Of a stretch of DNA of 64,000 nucleotides, positions 1 through 8,709 are shown piece after piece. The notes below the pieces were generated by a model. The model ran no database searches and was not told where the DNA came from. It worked only from the letters and a program-made list of their open reading frames with translations. Source of the DNA: Naasia lichenicola (lineage in GTDB: Bacteria > Actinomycetota > Actinomycetes > Actinomycetales > Microbacteriaceae); contig NZ_SSSM01000001.1 in assembly GCF_004801885.1 (NCBI RefSeq), positions 744,001 to 808,000 on the forward strand, given 5' to 3'. Each line of letters opens with the position of its first letter. Within the stretch, counting starts at the first letter, position 1. A program made the translations under genes and the position numbers.

Positions 1-1074
1 GAGCACATCGCCGTCCTGCCCTACTCGTCGGGCACCACCGGCCGCCCCAAGGGCGTCATGCTCACCCACCGCAACCTCGTCTCGAACGTGGCCCAGTGCC
101 GCGAGGCGATCGGGCTCGGCGCCGACGACCGCGTGCTCGCCGTGCTGCCGTTCTTCCACATCTACGGGATGACCGTGCTGCTCAACTACGCGCTCGCCGG
201 GCGCAGCGCCCTCGTCACGATGCCCCGCTTCGACCTGACCGAGTTCCTGCGGATCATCAGCGAGTACCGCACGAGCTGGCTCTTCATCGCTCCACCGATC
301 GCGGTCGCGCTCGCCAAGCACCCACTCGTCGACGAGTACGACCTGTCCTCGGTCGAGGTCGTGTTCTCGGGCGCGGCCCCGCTGGACGGCGCGCTGTCCA
401 ACGCGGTCGCCGCTCGACTTGACTGCGTCGTCACCCAGGGCTACGGGATGACCGAGGCCAGCCCGGTCACCCATACGGTCCCGGTCGATCGCGCGGACAT
501 CGATCGCAAGAGCATCGGCATCCCGCTGCCCAACACCGAATGCCGGCTCATGGATCCCGAGTCCGGGGCCGTGATCCCGACACCGGAGTCGGGGCTGAGC
601 CTGCCCGGCGAGATCCAGATCCGCGGCCCGCAGGTGATGAAGGGCTATCTCGGGAACGACGAGGCCACCGCGTCGACCCTCGATACGGACGGCTGGCTGC
701 ACACCGGCGACATCGCGACCGTCGACGCGGACGGCGTCTACACCATCGTCGATCGACTCAAGGAGCTCATCAAGTACAAGGGCTACCAGGTGGCTCCCGC
801 CGTGCTCGAGGCGGTGCTGCTCACCCACCCGAAGATCGCGGACGCCGCGGTCATCGGGGCCCTCGACGAGGACGGCCAGGAGATCCCCAAGGCGTTCGTC
901 GTGCTGCAGGCGGGGCAGAGCCTCGACGACACCGATGTCATCGCCTACGTCGCCGAGCGGGTCGCGCCGCACGAGAAGGTGCGCCGGGTGGCCTTCATCG
1001 ACGCGATCCCCAAGTCGACCTCGGGCAAGATCCTGCGGAAGGACCTCCGCGCCGCGGAGAAGGCCAGCGTCTAG
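1..1074 (+). CDS. Acyl-CoA ligase (4-coumarate--CoA ligase-like), 3' part
   Basis: C-terminal 357 residues of an adenylate-forming enzyme that activates a carboxylic acid with ATP and joins it to CoA. The reading frame is open from base 1, so the start lies outside the window and roughly the first third is missing. Visible ANL motifs in order: phosphate loop YSSGTTGRPKG (residues 8-18 of the fragment), YGMTEASP, the hinge region GWLHTGDIATVD, KELIKYKGYQVAP, and the C-terminal catalytic lysine in STSGKILRKDL. The spacing and the GEIQIRGPQVMKGYL segment fit the 4CL/fatty-acyl-CoA ligase branch; substrate cannot be assigned. It converges on dhaM, with a strong hairpin between them. Confidence 0.9.
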   Translation, partial: EHIAVLPYSSGTTGRPKGVMLTHRNLVSNVAQCREAIGLGADDRVLAVLPFFHIYGMTVLLNYALAGRSALVTMPRFDLTEFLRIISEYRTSWLFIAPPIAVALAKHPLVDEYDLSSVEVVFSGAAPLDGALSNAVAARLDCVVTQGYGMTEASPVTHTVPVDRADIDRKSIGIPLPNTECRLMDPESGAVIPTPESGLSLPGEIQIRGPQVMKGYLGNDEATASTLDTDGWLHTGDIATVDADGVYTIVDRLKELIKYKGYQVAPAVLEAVLLTHPKIADAAVIGALDEDGQEIPKAFVVLQAGQSLDDTDVIAYVAERVAPHEKVRRVAFIDAIPKSTSGKILRKDLRAAEKASV

Positions 1075-1104
1075 CGAGCCGCGGGATCCGCACGGCACAT
1101 CGAC

Positions 1105-1142
1105 GACGCACGGGCACGGAGAAGATCACGTGCCCGTGCGTC
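1105..1142. terminator. Bidirectional terminator hairpin
   Basis: A perfect 14-bp inverted repeat (arms 1105-1118 and 1129-1142, 10-nt loop) lies between the convergent acyl-CoA ligase and dhaM genes. It has no long T-run on either side, but position and stem strength suggest it ends transcription from both strands. Confidence 0.7.
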
Positions 1143-1168
1143 TTCGAGTGCGACGCCGGGGCGGCGGG

Positions 1169-1909
1169 TCAGAGCTCGCCGAACCCCGAGCGGACCAGAT
1201 CTCCGAGCGCCGCGACCGCGTCCGACGCCTGAGGGCCGGTGGCGGACAGCGTGACGGCGTCGCCCTCGGTGAGGCCGAGCGCCATGATGCGCAGCAGGCT
1301 CTTCGCGTCGACGCCGTTCACGGTCACCACGGCATCGAAGCGGCCCGCGAGCTTGACGAACTCGGCGGCGGGCCGGGCGTGCAGGCCTTCGCGGTTGACC
1401 AGCCACACGGTGTCGCCGACCAGGTCCTCCGGAGCGTCCGGGAGCGAACCGCCCGGCTCGGGATGCTCCGCAGGGACCGAGCCGGAAGCCACCGGTGCGG
1501 CCCCGACGACGGCGGACTCCTCCCTCGCGCTCCCCCGCGCCGACTCGGCTGCCGCCAGGACGTCCGCGAGCTCGGCTCCGCCCTCCGCGGCGACCGCGGC
1601 GGCCACACCCCCCTCGACCAGTGGAGCATCCGCGATCCGGACGCGCTCCTTCAGCTCGTCGTCGAGGAAGTCGAGCGCGGTCTCTGCCGTGAGGATCGCG
1701 GATCCGAGGTCGCAGAGCACGACGACCCCGTCCCCGGAATCGGCCCGTTCGATGGCGGACGAGACGGTGTCGAAGCTCGTGCCGATCCCGCCTTCGTCGG
1801 TGCCGCCCGCGGCGATCAGGCGGGCGCTCGATGCCATCTGAGATGCGAGATCGACGAGCCCCTCGGCGATCTTCGGACTGTGCGAGACGAAGACGATGCC
1901 GACGGCCAT
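1169..1909 (-). CDS. dhaM: PTS-type dihydroxyacetone kinase, phosphotransferase subunit DhaM fused to HPr
   Basis: 246 aa. The N-terminal EIIA-mannose-like DhaM domain (about residues 1-125) carries the phospho-accepting histidine at H10 (GIVFVSHSPKIAEG). After an Ala/Ser/Pro-rich linker an HPr domain follows (about 165-246) with the phosphorylation site GLHARPA, H177. The protein passes phosphate from PEP via enzyme I and HPr to DhaL-bound ADP, so that dihydroxyacetone is phosphorylated in the cytoplasm. Start ATG at 1909 is only 2 nt after the dhaL stop, so the genes are co-transcribed and probably coupled; longer in-frame starts upstream overlap dhaL and are unlikely. It is the last gene of dhaKLM. 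Confidence 0.93.
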   Translation of the reverse strand: MAVGIVFVSHSPKIAEGLVDLASQMASSARLIAAGGTDEGGIGTSFDTVSSAIERADSGDGVVVLCDLGSAILTAETALDFLDDELKERVRIADAPLVEGGVAAAVAAEGGAELADVLAAAESARGSAREESAVVGAAPVASGSVPAEHPEPGGSLPDAPEDLVGDTVWLVNREGLHARPAAEFVKLAGRFDAVVTVNGVDAKSLLRIMALGLTEGDAVTLSATGPQASDAVAALGDLVRSGFGEL

Positions 1910-1911
1910 GC

Positions 1912-2571
1912 TCAGCCCTCCGTGGCTGCCGCGGTCTGCGCGGCGGCCGTGTCCGCCGCGGCCCGGAGGATCAGCGAGGACGACTGCGCGCCGGGATCGC
2001 GATGACCGATGGCGCGCTCGCCGAGGTAGCTGGCACGGCCCTTGCGGGCGACCCACGGCTCGGTGGCAGCAGCCCCCGCCTCGGCGGCATCCGCGGCCGC
2101 CGCGAGGACCTCGGCCTCCGAGCCGCCCGCGTCGCGGGCAGCCGCTGCGGCATCGACGGCGGGGGTCCAGGCATCGACCATGGTCTTGTCGCCCGACTCC
2201 GCCTTGCCGCGCAGAACGACGCCGTCCCGTGCGGCGGTCAGCACCGCGACCAGGGCGTCGGCATCCAGCTCAGTGGCCGCTCCGGCTGCACCCGCGCCCT
2301 TGAGGTAGGCCGTGCCGAGCAGCGGCCCCGAGGCGCCGCCCACCGTGGAGATCAAAGTCGTCGCGACGAGCTTCAGCACGGCACCGGGAGTGGCGTCCGC
2401 CTCGATCCCGTCGAGCTTGGCCACCACCGCGGAGAATCCCCTGTCGAGGTTCTCGCCGTGGTCGCCGTCGCCGATCTCACGATCGAGCCGGACCAGCTCG
2501 GTGCGGTGCTCCTTCACAACCTCAGCGCTCGCGCGCACCCAGTCGACGACCCATCCGGTGCCCAGTGCCAC
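1912..2571 (-). CDS. dhaL: Dihydroxyacetone kinase subunit DhaL (ADP-binding)
   Basis: 219 aa, the usual DhaL length. DhaL binds ADP/ATP through two Mg ions; the metal-binding aspartates are seen in the motif EIGDGDHGENLDRG (D30, D35, D37). It moves phosphate from DhaM to dihydroxyacetone held on DhaK. The start is a GTG at 2571, three bases after the dhaK stop; an ATG overlapping that stop is in another frame. The C-terminal half is very alanine-rich, as in other high-G+C DhaL proteins. Confidence 0.93.
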   Translation of the reverse strand: MALGTGWVVDWVRASAEVVKEHRTELVRLDREIGDGDHGENLDRGFSAVVAKLDGIEADATPGAVLKLVATTLISTVGGASGPLLGTAYLKGAGAAGAATELDADALVAVLTAARDGVVLRGKAESGDKTMVDAWTPAVDAAAAARDAGGSEAEVLAAAADAAEAGAAATEPWVARKGRASYLGERAIGHRDPGAQSSSLILRAAADTAAAQTAAATEG

Positions 2572-2574
2572 CGG

Positions 2575-3576
2575 TCATCGCCCCCAGCGCAGCGCGGCGG
2601 TCTGCACCGGCGCATCCCACAGCTCGGTCAGCTCGTCGTCCAGCTTGAGCACGGAGATGGAGAATCCCTGCATCTCGAGCGAGGTCACGTAGTTGCCCAC
2701 CAGGGTGCGGGTCACCTCGATGCCCTTGCCCTCGAGCACCTCGGCAGCGCGACGGAAGGCGATGTACAGCTCGACGAGCGGCGTGCCGCCCATTCCGTTC
2801 ACGAAGAGCAGCACCTTGTCCCCCGATTGGAACGGCAGGTCCTCGAGGATCGGGTCGAGCAGGCGATCGACGATGGCGTCGGCGGGCTCGAGCGGGATCC
2901 GCACCCGACCGGGCTCGCCGTGGATGCCGATCCCGATCTCGATCTCGTCCTCCGCGATGTCGAAGCTCGGCTCGCCGGCGTGCGGCACGATGGGCGCGGT
3001 CAGCGCCATCCCCATCGACCTCACCTGCCCGTTCACCTTCTCCGCGATCGCGGCGACGGCATCGAGCGAATCGCCCCGCTCGGCGGCTGCGCCGGCGATC
3101 TTCTCCACCAGCACGGTGCCGGCGACCCCGCGCCGACCGGCGGTGTACAGCGAGTCCTTGACGGCGACGTCATCGTCGACGATCACCGATCGGACCTCGA
3201 TGTCCTCGGCGGAGGCGAGGTCGGCGGCCGTCTCGAAGTTGAGCACGTCTCCGGTGTAGTTCTTGACGATGTGCAGCACTCCGGCGCCCCCGTCGACGGC
3301 CTTCGTCGCCGCGAGGATGGGATCCGGAGTGGGCGAGGTGAAGACCGCACCCGGGACAGCGGCGTCGAGCATCCCGTAGCCGACGAAGCCGCCGTGCAGC
3401 GGCTCGTGGCCGCTTCCACCGCCGGAGACCAGCCCGACCTTGCCCTTCGTGGGCGCGTCCGCACGTGCGATGAAGGTGGGATCGGTCTGCACGACGAGCA
3501 GGCCCTTGTGGGCGGCCGCGATGCCGGCGACCGCCTCGTCGACCACCGCGCGGGGATCGTTGATGAGCTTCTTCAT
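2575..3576 (-). CDS. dhaK: Dihydroxyacetone kinase subunit DhaK (substrate-binding)
   Basis: 333 aa. DhaK binds dihydroxyacetone covalently as a hemiaminal on a histidine, here H219 in IGIHGEPGR. The substrate pocket residues are in [13 protein letters not shown] (H57) and [11 protein letters not shown] (D110). Start ATG at 3576 is preceded by an AGGAGCC ribosome-binding site about 8 nt upstream; the frame is open further upstream but that leader is not DhaK-like. First gene of dhaKLM, divergent from glpF, which fits a joint role in glycerol and dihydroxyacetone use. Confidence 0.95.
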   Translation of the reverse strand: MKKLINDPRAVVDEAVAGIAAAHKGLLVVQTDPTFIARADAPTKGKVGLVSGGGSGHEPLHGGFVGYGMLDAAVPGAVFTSPTPDPILAATKAVDGGAGVLHIVKNYTGDVLNFETAADLASAEDIEVRSVIVDDDVAVKDSLYTAGRRGVAGTVLVEKIAGAAAERGDSLDAVAAIAEKVNGQVRSMGMALTAPIVPHAGEPSFDIAEDEIEIGIGIHGEPGRVRIPLEPADAIVDRLLDPILEDLPFQSGDKVLLFVNGMGGTPLVELYIAFRRAAEVLEGKGIEVTRTLVGNYVTSLEMQGFSISVLKLDDELTELWDAPVQTAALRWGR

Positions 3577-3720
3577 TGATGGCTCCTGAGCTTCGGAATC
3601 GGGACGTGTCGTCTGCCGGGGCTGCTCCCCGGCACACGCGGGGAGCGGGCGTCGGAACGCCCGCCGAGCACAACCTACGCCCGACCGCCGCCACACCCCA
3701 ACCCACCGGCCACAAGGGGC

Positions 3721-3748
3721 TTCCTGTCCCCCGATACGGGTCTAGTCT
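3721..3748 (+). promoter_or_regulatory. Candidate glpF promoter
   Basis: TTCCTG (3721-3726) and TAGTCT (3743-3748) with a 16-bp spacer lie 65 bp before the glpF start. On the opposite strand TAGGTT near 3671-3676 could serve dhaKLM. This divergent region is the only obvious control point for both operons; no operator was recognised. Confidence 0.4.
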
Positions 3749-3813
3749 GTGAGACGGTCGCAAGGGCGCGGCCGGATGCGCGAGCATCCAACGACTCAAT
3801 GAGGAAGGTCGGA

Positions 3814-4578
3814 GTGGATACCAATCTGGGAACCATTTTCCTGTCAGAGACCGTGGGCACCGCGATGCTCCTTCTGCTCGGTGGCGGTGTCGTCGCCAAC
3901 GTGATCCTGAAGGGCAACAAGGGCTTCGGCGGCGGCTGGCTGCTGATCAACTTCGGCTGGGGCCTCGCGGTCTTCGCCGGTGTCACGGTCTCCTACGCAT
4001 CCGGTGCGCATCTGAACCCGGCGGTCACGTTCGGTCTGCTCGCCGCGGGCAAGATCACCGCGGCTGCAGGCAGCAACGTGTTCGTGACCGTGATCATCTA
4101 CCTGCTCGGTCAGCTGCTCGGTGCCTTCATCGGCGCCGTGCTCGTCTGGCTCGCCTACAAGGACCACTTCGACGCGGAAGAGGACCCGGGAGCCAAGCTG
4201 GGCGTCTTCTCGACCGGCCCCGCCATCCGCAGCTACGCCTGGAACTTCATCACCGAGGTCATCGGCACGTTCGTCCTGGTGTTCGTGGTCATCGGCTTCG
4301 GCAAGGCGGGCGATCCCGACACCAACACGCCTGCCGGCCTCGCCGCGCTCGGCGCGCTGCCCGTCGCGCTCCTCGTGGTCGCGATCGGAGCGTCCCTCGG
4401 TGGCCCGACCGGCTACGCGATCAACCCGGCCCGCGACATCATGCCGCGCATCGCGCACGCCATCCTGCCCATCAAGGGCAAGGGCGGCAGCGACTGGTCC
4501 TACGCCTGGGTGCCGATCGCCGGCCCCATCGTCGGTGGTCTCCTCGCCGGCTGGCTGTCGCTGGTCCTCCTCCCCTAG
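3814..4578 (+). CDS. glpF: Aquaglyceroporin / glycerol uptake facilitator
   Basis: 254 aa membrane channel of the MIP family with six transmembrane helices and two half-helix NPA motifs, HLNPAVTFG (68-70) and YAINPARDIMPR (204-206). The aspartate after the second NPA (NPARD, D208) marks glycerol-conducting aquaglyceroporins rather than strict water channels. The GTG at 3814 was chosen because a GAGGAAGG ribosome-binding site sits 5 nt before it; the in-frame ATG at 3799 has none. Followed by a terminator hairpin and then glpK, so it feeds glycerol to the kinase. Confidence 0.93.
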   Translation: MDTNLGTIFLSETVGTAMLLLLGGGVVANVILKGNKGFGGGWLLINFGWGLAVFAGVTVSYASGAHLNPAVTFGLLAAGKITAAAGSNVFVTVIIYLLGQLLGAFIGAVLVWLAYKDHFDAEEDPGAKLGVFSTGPAIRSYAWNFITEVIGTFVLVFVVIGFGKAGDPDTNTPAGLAALGALPVALLVVAIGASLGGPTGYAINPARDIMPRIAHAILPIKGKGGSDWSYAWVPIAGPIVGGLLAGWLSLVLLP

Positions 4579-4586
4579 TACGGCAT

Positions 4587-4619
4587 CGGGCCGGGCATTC
4601 GCCCGGCCCGTTTCCATTC
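4587..4619 (+). terminator. Rho-independent terminator after glpF
   Basis: Perfect 10-bp GC stem (4587-4596 with 4601-4610, loop ATTC) followed by TTTCCATT, 9 bp after the glpF stop. It may attenuate or end readthrough before glpK, whose own start is 130 bp downstream. Confidence 0.8.
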
Positions 4620-4741
4620 CGCGTGCCCTGCAGCCGCACAGTCTGCTGCGCAAGGCTCGCGTACACACCCATGCGGCACCCAACCGAGCCCCGCACCCAA
4701 GGCCGCTCGAGCGAGCGGACGAATAACGAAGGAGTTATGCC

Positions 4742-6253
4742 ATGGCGGAGTACGTCATCGCTATCGACCAGGGAACCACCAGCACGCGAGCGATCGTCTT
4801 CGATCACTCCGGCTCGATCGTCTCCACCGGTCAGAAGGAGCACGAGCAGATCTTCCCGCAGGCGGGATGGGTCGAGCACGACCCCAAGGAGATCTGGGAC
4901 AACACCCGCGAGGTGATCGGACAGGCCCTCTCGAAGGCCAACATCACCCGTCACGACATCACGGCTATCGGCATCACCAACCAGCGCGAGACCGCGGTGG
5001 TCTGGGACAAGAACACCGGCGAGCCCGTCTACAACGCCATCGTCTGGCAGGACACCCGCACCCAGAAGATCGTCGACCGCCTGGCCGACGGCGACGTCGA
5101 GCGCTACAAGAAGAAGGTCGGGCTGCCGCTGGCCACCTACTTCTCGGGCACCAAGATCGTCTGGATCCTCGAGAACGTCGACGGAGCCAGGGAGAAGGCG
5201 GAGGCCGGCGATCTGCTGTTCGGCACCACCGACACCTGGGTGCTCTGGAACCTGACCGGCGGGACCGACGGCGGCGTGCACGCCACCGACGTCACCAACG
5301 CCTCGCGCACCCTGTTCATGGACCTCGAGAGCCTCAGCTGGGACGAGAGCATCCTCAAGGACTTCGGCGTCCCCGCATCGATGCTGCCCGAGATCCGCAG
5401 CTCCTCCGAGGTCTACGGCACGGCATCGTCGTCGAGCCTGCTCCGCGAGGTGCCGATCGCCGGCATCCTCGGCGACCAGCAGGCCGCCACGTTCGGTCAG
5501 GCCGCCTTCGACACCGGCGAGTCGAAGAACACCTACGGCACGGGCAACTTCCTCATCTTCAACACGGGCGAGGAGATCATCCACTCGAAGAACGGCCTGC
5601 TCACGACGCTCGGCTACAAGCTGGGCGACGCGAAGCCGCACTACGCGCTCGAAGGCTCGATCGCCGTCACCGGATCGCTGATCCAGTGGCTGCGGGACAA
5701 CATCGGACTGATCAGCAGCGCCCCCGAGATCGAGGAGCTCGCCAAGACGGTCGAGGACAACGGCGGCGTGTACTTCGTGCCCGCGTTCTCCGGACTGTTC
5801 GCGCCGTACTGGCGCTCCGACGCCCGTGGCGCACTGGTGGGCCTCACCCGCTACGTGAACAAGGGCCACATCGCCCGAGCCGCCCTCGAGGCGACCGCCT
5901 TCCAGACCCGCGAGGTGCTCGACGCGGTCAACGCCGACTCCGGCGTGGACCTCACCGAGCTCAAGGTCGACGGCGGCATGATCGCGAACAACACGCTCAT
6001 GCAGTTCCAGGCCGACATCCTCGGCGTGCCGGTGGTGCGTCCGGTCGTCGCCGAGACGACCGCCCTCGGCGCCGCGTATGCGGCCGGCCTCGCCACCGGC
6101 TTCTGGGCGGACCTCGACGACCTGCGCAAGAACTGGCAGGAGGACAGCCGCTGGACTCCGAACATGGAGGACGACGAGCGCGACCGTCAGCTGCGCCTCT
6201 GGAAGAAGGCGGTCACGAAGACGTTCGACTGGGTCGACGACGACGTGAAGTAG
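4742..6253 (+). CDS. glpK: Glycerol kinase
   Basis: 503 aa, full length for FGGY-family glycerol kinase. It makes sn-glycerol 3-phosphate from glycerol and ATP. The N-terminal phosphate-binding motif [15 protein letters not shown] (residues 7-21), the [10 protein letters not shown] segment with the glycerol-contacting arginine and glutamate, [10 protein letters not shown] and the C-terminal [15 protein letters not shown] are all present. Start ATG 4742 follows an AAGGAG site by 7 nt. No glpD is nearby, so the next step must be encoded elsewhere. The gene ends just before the first copy of the 56-bp palindrome. Confidence 0.97.
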   Translation: MAEYVIAIDQGTTSTRAIVFDHSGSIVSTGQKEHEQIFPQAGWVEHDPKEIWDNTREVIGQALSKANITRHDITAIGITNQRETAVVWDKNTGEPVYNAIVWQDTRTQKIVDRLADGDVERYKKKVGLPLATYFSGTKIVWILENVDGAREKAEAGDLLFGTTDTWVLWNLTGGTDGGVHATDVTNASRTLFMDLESLSWDESILKDFGVPASMLPEIRSSSEVYGTASSSSLLREVPIAGILGDQQAATFGQAAFDTGESKNTYGTGNFLIFNTGEEIIHSKNGLLTTLGYKLGDAKPHYALEGSIAVTGSLIQWLRDNIGLISSAPEIEELAKTVEDNGGVYFVPAFSGLFAPYWRSDARGALVGLTRYVNKGHIARAALEATAFQTREVLDAVNADSGVDLTELKVDGGMIANNTLMQFQADILGVPVVRPVVAETTALGAAYAAGLATGFWADLDDLRKNWQEDSRWTPNMEDDERDRQLRLWKKAVTKTFDWVDDDVK

Positions 6254-6277
6254 CCGCTGCTCACAATCAGCACTCCT

Positions 6278-6333
6278 GAACTGCCCAGTTCTGCCGCCTG
6301 GACGCCCGTCCGAGCAGCAGAACTGGGCAGTTC
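6278..6333. repeat. 56-bp palindrome, copy 1
   Basis: Arms 6278-6297 and 6314-6333 are inverted over 20 bp with one wobble-type mismatch, and the centre adds a short GGAC/GTCC stem. Each arm itself contains GAACTG and CAGTTC half-sites around a CC or GG centre. 52 of 56 positions match copy 2 at 7299-7354. It lies between the glpK stop and the DUF559 gene. It could work as a terminator but lacks a T-run, and the near-identity of two copies suggests a dispersed repeat family. Confidence 0.85.
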
Positions 6334-6393
6334 GGCGTCCGGCCTGTGGAGAACTCGTGCGCTCCAGGCGCCTCCGCTGGCACGGTGTCCCGC

Positions 6394-7281
6394 ATGCCGA
6401 ACGCGAAGCCCCTCCCGCCCGACCTCGTCGACTCGACCTTCACGACCTCCCGAGCCCTCGGGCGCGGCGCGAGCCCCACCCGGATGCGGGCGCGGGACCT
6501 GCACCGCGAGGTGTGGGGCGTTCGCTCGCGGCAGCCGCCGCAGACACTGCTCGACAGCTGCCGGCTCTACCTCGAACGGCTGCCCCGCCAGGCCTTCGTC
6601 AGCCATGCGACGGCCGCTCTGCTGCACGGCATCCCCCTGCCGCCGCGGATCGCCTTCGCCGACGACGTCGATGTCGCCCTGCCGCGTCCGGAGCGGGCGC
6701 CGCATGCGCGGGGCATCCGCGGCCACTCCCTCGATCTCGCTCCCGGAGAGCGGATCCTGGTGGGGGACGTGCCCGTGACCTCGCCGATCCGAACCTGGTT
6801 CGATCTGGGCAAGGTGCTGGCCATCCACGACCTGGTCGCGGCCGGCGACTTCCTGCTCACGGACGGCCCGGAGCGCGACGAGCTCGTGGACTACGTGCGG
6901 ATGCGCCGGGGACAGCGGGGATCCGCTCGGCTCGCCACCGCCTGCCAGCTGCTCAACTCTCGATCGGAGTCTCCGCAGGAATCCCGGCTGCGGGCGCTGC
7001 TGATGCTGGCCGGCATGGACGAGCTGACGGTGAACGACGACATCCTCGACCGCAACGGGCGCTTCCTCGCCCGCGCGGACCTGGTGGTGCGCAGTGCGCG
7101 GCTGATCATCGAGTACCAGGGCGACCACCATCGCGATCCGGCGCAGTGGCACATGGATCTGACGCGGCGCTCGAAGCTCGAGGCCGAGGGATGGACGGTC
7201 GTCGAGGTGGGCGCGCGGGATCTCGATGACCCGATCGAGCTGGCCGGCCGACTGCGGGACATCGTCCGAGCCCGCGTCTGA
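6394..7281 (+). CDS. AbiEi-like / DUF559 (Vsr-type nuclease fold) domain protein
   Basis: 295 aa from ATG 6394 (a GTG at 6346 in the same frame is possible; neither has a clear ribosome-binding site). The N-terminal two thirds resemble the AbiEi antitoxin-like proteins that are common in actinobacteria (FVSHATAALLHGIPLP at about 69-84). The C-terminal part resembles DUF559, a very-short-patch-repair-like endonuclease fold: ARADLVVRSARLIIEYQGDHH (D229, E240, Q242) followed by RRSKLEAEGWTVVEV. No AbiEii toxin gene is adjacent. The gene is a single cargo between two copies of a 56-bp palindrome. Function is unknown; DNA binding or nicking is an inference from the folds. Confidence 0.8.
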   Translation: MPNAKPLPPDLVDSTFTTSRALGRGASPTRMRARDLHREVWGVRSRQPPQTLLDSCRLYLERLPRQAFVSHATAALLHGIPLPPRIAFADDVDVALPRPERAPHARGIRGHSLDLAPGERILVGDVPVTSPIRTWFDLGKVLAIHDLVAAGDFLLTDGPERDELVDYVRMRRGQRGSARLATACQLLNSRSESPQESRLRALLMLAGMDELTVNDDILDRNGRFLARADLVVRSARLIIEYQGDHHRDPAQWHMDLTRRSKLEAEGWTVVEVGARDLDDPIELAGRLRDIVRARV

Positions 7282-7298
7282 GGTGCGGGGCTGATGCC

Positions 7299-7354
7299 GA
7301 ACTGCCCAGTTCTGCTGCCTGGACGCGCGTCCGAGCGGCAGAACCGGGCAGTTC
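7299..7354. repeat. 56-bp palindrome, copy 2
   Basis: Arms 7299-7318 and 7335-7354, inverted over 20 bp with two wobble-compatible mismatches. Same length, orientation and sequence as copy 1 except for 4 substitutions. It sits 17 bp after the DUF559 stop and 9 bp before the trpD stop, so it may also act as a bidirectional terminator. Confidence 0.85.
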
Positions 7355-7363
7355 GCGCGTCCG

Positions 7364-8416
7364 TCAGCGCCGGGTGGCGGCGATCCAGGCGTCGAGCTTC
7401 TCGGCCGCGGCACCCGAGTCGATGGCCGTGGCCGCGTCGGTCATCCGAGCGGCGAGCCGCCCGACCATCGGCCGGTCGGCCTCGGTCGGGTCGTGCGACA
7501 GGTCCCACGCCACGAGCGCGGCCGCAGTGTTGAGCAGCACGATGTCGCGGACCGGACCCGACTCCCCCGACAGCACGCGGCGGGCGATGGCCGCGTTGTC
7601 GGCGGCGCTGCCGCCCTGCAGGTCGGCGATGCTCGCCCGGGGCAGCCCGAGGTCGCGGGGATCGATGTCGTGCTCGGTGACCGCACCGGAGGACACCTCC
7701 CAGATGTGCGAGTGGCCGGTGGTCGACAGCTCGTCCAGCCCGTCGTCCCCGCGGAAGACCAGCGCGGTCGCTCCGCGGGTCTGGAAGACGCCCACGATCA
7801 GCTCGACCGCCTCGAGCCGCGCGACGCCGACCGCGTTCGCCTCGGGGCGGGCCGGGTTGCAGAGCGGGCCGAGGAAGTTGAACACCGTCGGCACGCCAAG
7901 CTCGCCGCGCACGACGGCCGCGTGCCTGAAGCCGGGATGGAACGCCGCGGCGAAGACGAAGGTGAGGCCCACCTCGTCGAGGATCTCGGCCACCCGCTCG
8001 GGCGATCGGGACAGGTCGATCCCCAGTGCCGCGAGCACATCGCTCGAGCCCGATGCGGAGCTCGCCGCTCGGTTGCCGTGCTTGACCACCTTGGCTCCGG
8101 CCGCCGCGGCGACGACCGACGCCATGGTCGAGATGTTGACCGTCTTGAACCGATCGCCGCCCGTGCCGACGATGTCCACGACGTCGGAGCTGACCGAGAG
8201 CGGGGTCGCGTTGTCGAGGATGGCGTCGCGGAATCCGACGATCTCGTCCACCGTCTCCCCCTTGGCGCGCAGTGCCACCAGGAACCCCGCGAGCTGGGTG
8301 GGCGTCGCCTCTCCCGTCATCACCTGCTGCATCGCCCAGGTCGACTCGGCGATGCTCAGATCCTGTCCATCCAGGAGGGTGCCGATGAGCAGGGGCCAGG
8401 TGGGGGGCTGGAACAT
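7364..8416 (-). CDS. trpD: Anthranilate phosphoribosyltransferase
   Basis: 350 aa. Joins anthranilate to phosphoribosyl pyrophosphate in tryptophan synthesis. The PRPP-binding glycine loop DIVGTGGDRFKT (GTGGD, 84-88), the KHGNRA motif (112-117) and the anthranilate-site segment NFLGPLCNPARP are present. Start ATG 8416 gives the family N-terminus (PPTWPLLIGTLLDG); upstream in-frame codons are not family-like. A TAGCAT hexamer 7 nt upstream suggests a leaderless mRNA. No other trp gene is nearby; divergence from ctaE is, from memory, usual in actinobacteria. Confidence 0.95.
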   Translation of the reverse strand: MFQPPTWPLLIGTLLDGQDLSIAESTWAMQQVMTGEATPTQLAGFLVALRAKGETVDEIVGFRDAILDNATPLSVSSDVVDIVGTGGDRFKTVNISTMASVVAAAAGAKVVKHGNRAASSASGSSDVLAALGIDLSRSPERVAEILDEVGLTFVFAAAFHPGFRHAAVVRGELGVPTVFNFLGPLCNPARPEANAVGVARLEAVELIVGVFQTRGATALVFRGDDGLDELSTTGHSHIWEVSSGAVTEHDIDPRDLGLPRASIADLQGGSAADNAAIARRVLSGESGPVRDIVLLNTAAALVAWDLSHDPTEADRPMVGRLAARMTDAATAIDSGAAAEKLDAWIAATRR

Positions 8417-8423
8417 GCTCCCG

Positions 8424-8429
8424 ATGCTA
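8424..8429 (-). promoter_or_regulatory. -10 hexamer TAGCAT, leaderless trpD
   Basis: TAGCAT on the minus strand ends 7 nt before the trpD ATG, the spacing expected when transcription begins at the start codon. The remaining 8430-8697 of this divergent gap shows no gene. Confidence 0.5.
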
Positions 8430-8697
8430 CTGAAGCGCGTCGGTGGCCCTTGCCGGCACCCTCCCGGCCTCGCCGGCGTCGCTGAACGGCGGAAGACGAT
8501 GGCGCTTCTGGGAGCGGACTGCACACCGCCCGAGCGAACGATATGCACCCGTTACGGGGGCGCGAGGCGCGCATCCCCGGAACGGGGCGGATCGACTCAT
8601 GAGTCAGGGGCGCACGACCGACGCAGCAGTCCGATTCCCGGCGGCGACTCGCGGGCCGCGACGCGCGGACAGCGCGGTGACCCGCCCCCTCTTCCGA

Positions 8698-8703
8698 CAT
8701 AAT
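8698..8703 (+). promoter_or_regulatory. -10 hexamer CATAAT, leaderless ctaE
   Basis: CATAAT ends 6 nt before the ctaE GTG start. The only nearby ATG codons (8703, 8708) run straight into a stop, which supports the GTG and a leaderless transcript for ctaE-qcrCAB. Confidence 0.6.
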
Positions 8704-8709
8704 GGACAT

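Noticed and set aside
3799-3813. Upstream ATG as the start of glpF
   Set aside because: No ribosome-binding site precedes it, while GAGGAAGG stands 5 nt before the GTG at 3814 and the added residues are not family-like.
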